Below the pieces are notes generated by a model. The model worked only from the letters and a program-made list of their open reading frames with translations. It searched no databases and was not told where the DNA came from. From Planctomycetota bacterium (GTDB taxonomy: Bacteria > Planctomycetota > Planctomycetia > Planctomycetales > Planctomycetaceae), in NCBI GenBank assembly GCA_016872645.1, contig VGZH01000005.1:31116-95115 (forward strand): a stretch of 64,000 nt of DNA, in the 5' to 3' direction. Below, one piece after another: positions 63,206 through 64,000 of the stretch; position 1 is the stretch's first letter; each line of letters begins with the position of its first letter. A program made the position numbers and the translations under genes.

Positions 63206-64000
63206 ATGCCCAGCTTCGCCTCACGCATTCAAGGTCCAGTCGCCGTCATCGGAGACGTTCACGGGCAGATCGAGAAGCTCGACGCGATTCTCGCCAAGCT
63301 GCAACAGATGCCCGATTATGCGCACCGCTGGATCGTCTTTATCGGCGACCTCGTCGATCGCGGGACCGATCCTAAAGCGGTGCTTGACCGGATGTTTTCG
63401 TTGCAGCGCGAGCATCCGCAAACGACTGCGGTCATCGGCAACCACGAGCTCGCGATGGCCGGAGCGCTCAACTTGATCCCGGTTCCGTCGTACGCCGATT
63501 GGGCGACGCAATGGGTCGAGCAATACGGTGTCGAGAGCACGTTCGCGTCGTATGGGACCGCGTTGGGTGATCTCGCCGCGCTGAAAGCCAAGCTCCCGGC
63601 CGAGCATGTCGACTTTATCGCCAACGGCCCTTGGGTCGTCGAGCATCCGCAAGCGATCTTCGTCCACGCCGGCCTCGATCCAAATCAACCGCTCGAACTG
63701 CAACTGCGCATCCTGCGACAACGAGACTTCACGCTCAACCGCCCGCCGTGGCTGTGTTCGAAGACGTTCGTCGAGAACGGAGTCCCACCCGATTGCCCGG
63801 TGATGGTCGTTTCCGGCCACGTTCCGGTTCGCGAGGTCGTCTACCGCCCTGACCGCCTGCTCATCGACACCACCGGCGGCCGAGGCGGCGACCTGAGCTG
63901 CGTACTGCTCCCCGAACTCGTGCTCATCACCTCCGGCGACGACCCACCGCAACCGCTCGTCGAACCGGAAGAGGATCGCCCGTGGTGGAAGTTCTGGTGA
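63206..64000 (+). CDS. Metallophosphoesterase, ApaH/PrpE-type Ser/Thr phosphatase family
   Basis: 264 residues; the TGA stop is the last codon of the window, so the gene is complete. The calcineurin-fold metal ligands are all present: GDVHGQ near the N-terminus, GDLVDRG, GNHE, the His of FVHAGLDP, and the His of VSGHVPVR. Members hydrolyse Ap4A, phosphoproteins or related phosphoesters with two divalent metals. It starts 13 nt after the GNAT-like gene, so co-transcription is likely. Confidence 0.92.
   Translation: MPSFASRIQGPVAVIGDVHGQIEKLDAILAKLQQMPDYAHRWIVFIGDLVDRGTDPKAVLDRMFSLQREHPQTTAVIGNHELAMAGALNLIPVPSYADWATQWVEQYGVESTFASYGTALGDLAALKAKLPAEHVDFIANGPWVVEHPQAIFVHAGLDPNQPLELQLRILRQRDFTLNRPPWLCSKTFVENGVPPDCPVMVVSGHVPVREVVYRPDRLLIDTTGGRGGDLSCVLLPELVLITSGDDPPQPLVEPEEDRPWWKFW

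Overview
The window looks like chromosomal DNA of a planctomycete. It is GC-rich and carries families that are most abundant in Planctomycetota: paired DUF1549/DUF1553 and DUF1501 proteins, several exported PQQ-type beta-propellers, ThuA-LamG and DUF6797-cytochrome c proteins, VCBS/FG-GAP repeat proteins, and many Tat/Sec-exported enzymes. This assignment is inference from gene content; no rRNA marker is present. I saw no tRNA, rRNA, CRISPR array, insertion sequence or prophage.

Layout. 1-13.4 kb: the end of an FHA protein, an RNA helicase (hrpA) with repeat-derived in-frame insertions, a DUF1549/DUF1553 plus DUF1501 pair, then a reverse-strand methyltransferase / histidine kinase / SpoIID operon and an exported thioredoxin-like protein. 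13.4-21.6 kb: a MoxR ATPase, a reverse-strand run (two PQQ propellers, HpcH/HpaI aldolase, CPBP protease), an exported gluzincin-like protein and a radical SAM protein. 21.6-30.8 kb: a pentaheme-type DUF6797 protein joined to a ThuA-LamG gene by an A9 run and a large hairpin, then a DUF3592 protein and a dipeptidase. 30.8-39.7 kb: an FtsK/SpoIIIE-type ATPase, a deiodinase-like selenoprotein, a double GNAT protein and transketolase. 39.9-50.7 kb: exported FAH-family and SMP-30-family proteins, a ketoacyl synthase, BirA, a TolB-like propeller, another PQQ propeller with an overlapping VCBS gene, and glnS. 50.8-64 kb: membrane proteins, a FabD-like protein, a nitrilase, a second DUF1549/DUF1553 protein with cytochrome c, thiG with a small UxxC selenoprotein, DUF1499, a decayed 1.2 kb stretch, Obg, a GNAT-like protein and a metallophosphoesterase.

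The two main results are hidden by ordinary gene calling. First, two genes have an in-frame TGA that sits at a redox-active position and is followed by a plausible bacterial SECIS hairpin: 35123-36499 (deiodinase-like motif, Sec82) and 59010-59369 (UxxC, ArsC-family). The organism therefore probably decodes selenocysteine. Second, the ThuA-LamG gene ends in A-AAA-AAG-TAG, and 8 nt later there is a 51-nt near-perfect hairpin. A -1 shift there would fuse it to the downstream multiheme protein, which has no signal peptide of its own. A true frameshift mutation or a homopolymer sequencing error would look the same.

Several families of short palindromic or word-like repeats are scattered between genes and also inside coding regions, where they add in-frame peptides or supply the stop codon. 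Two intergenic elements with a shared 19-bp inverted repeat are clear copies of one family.
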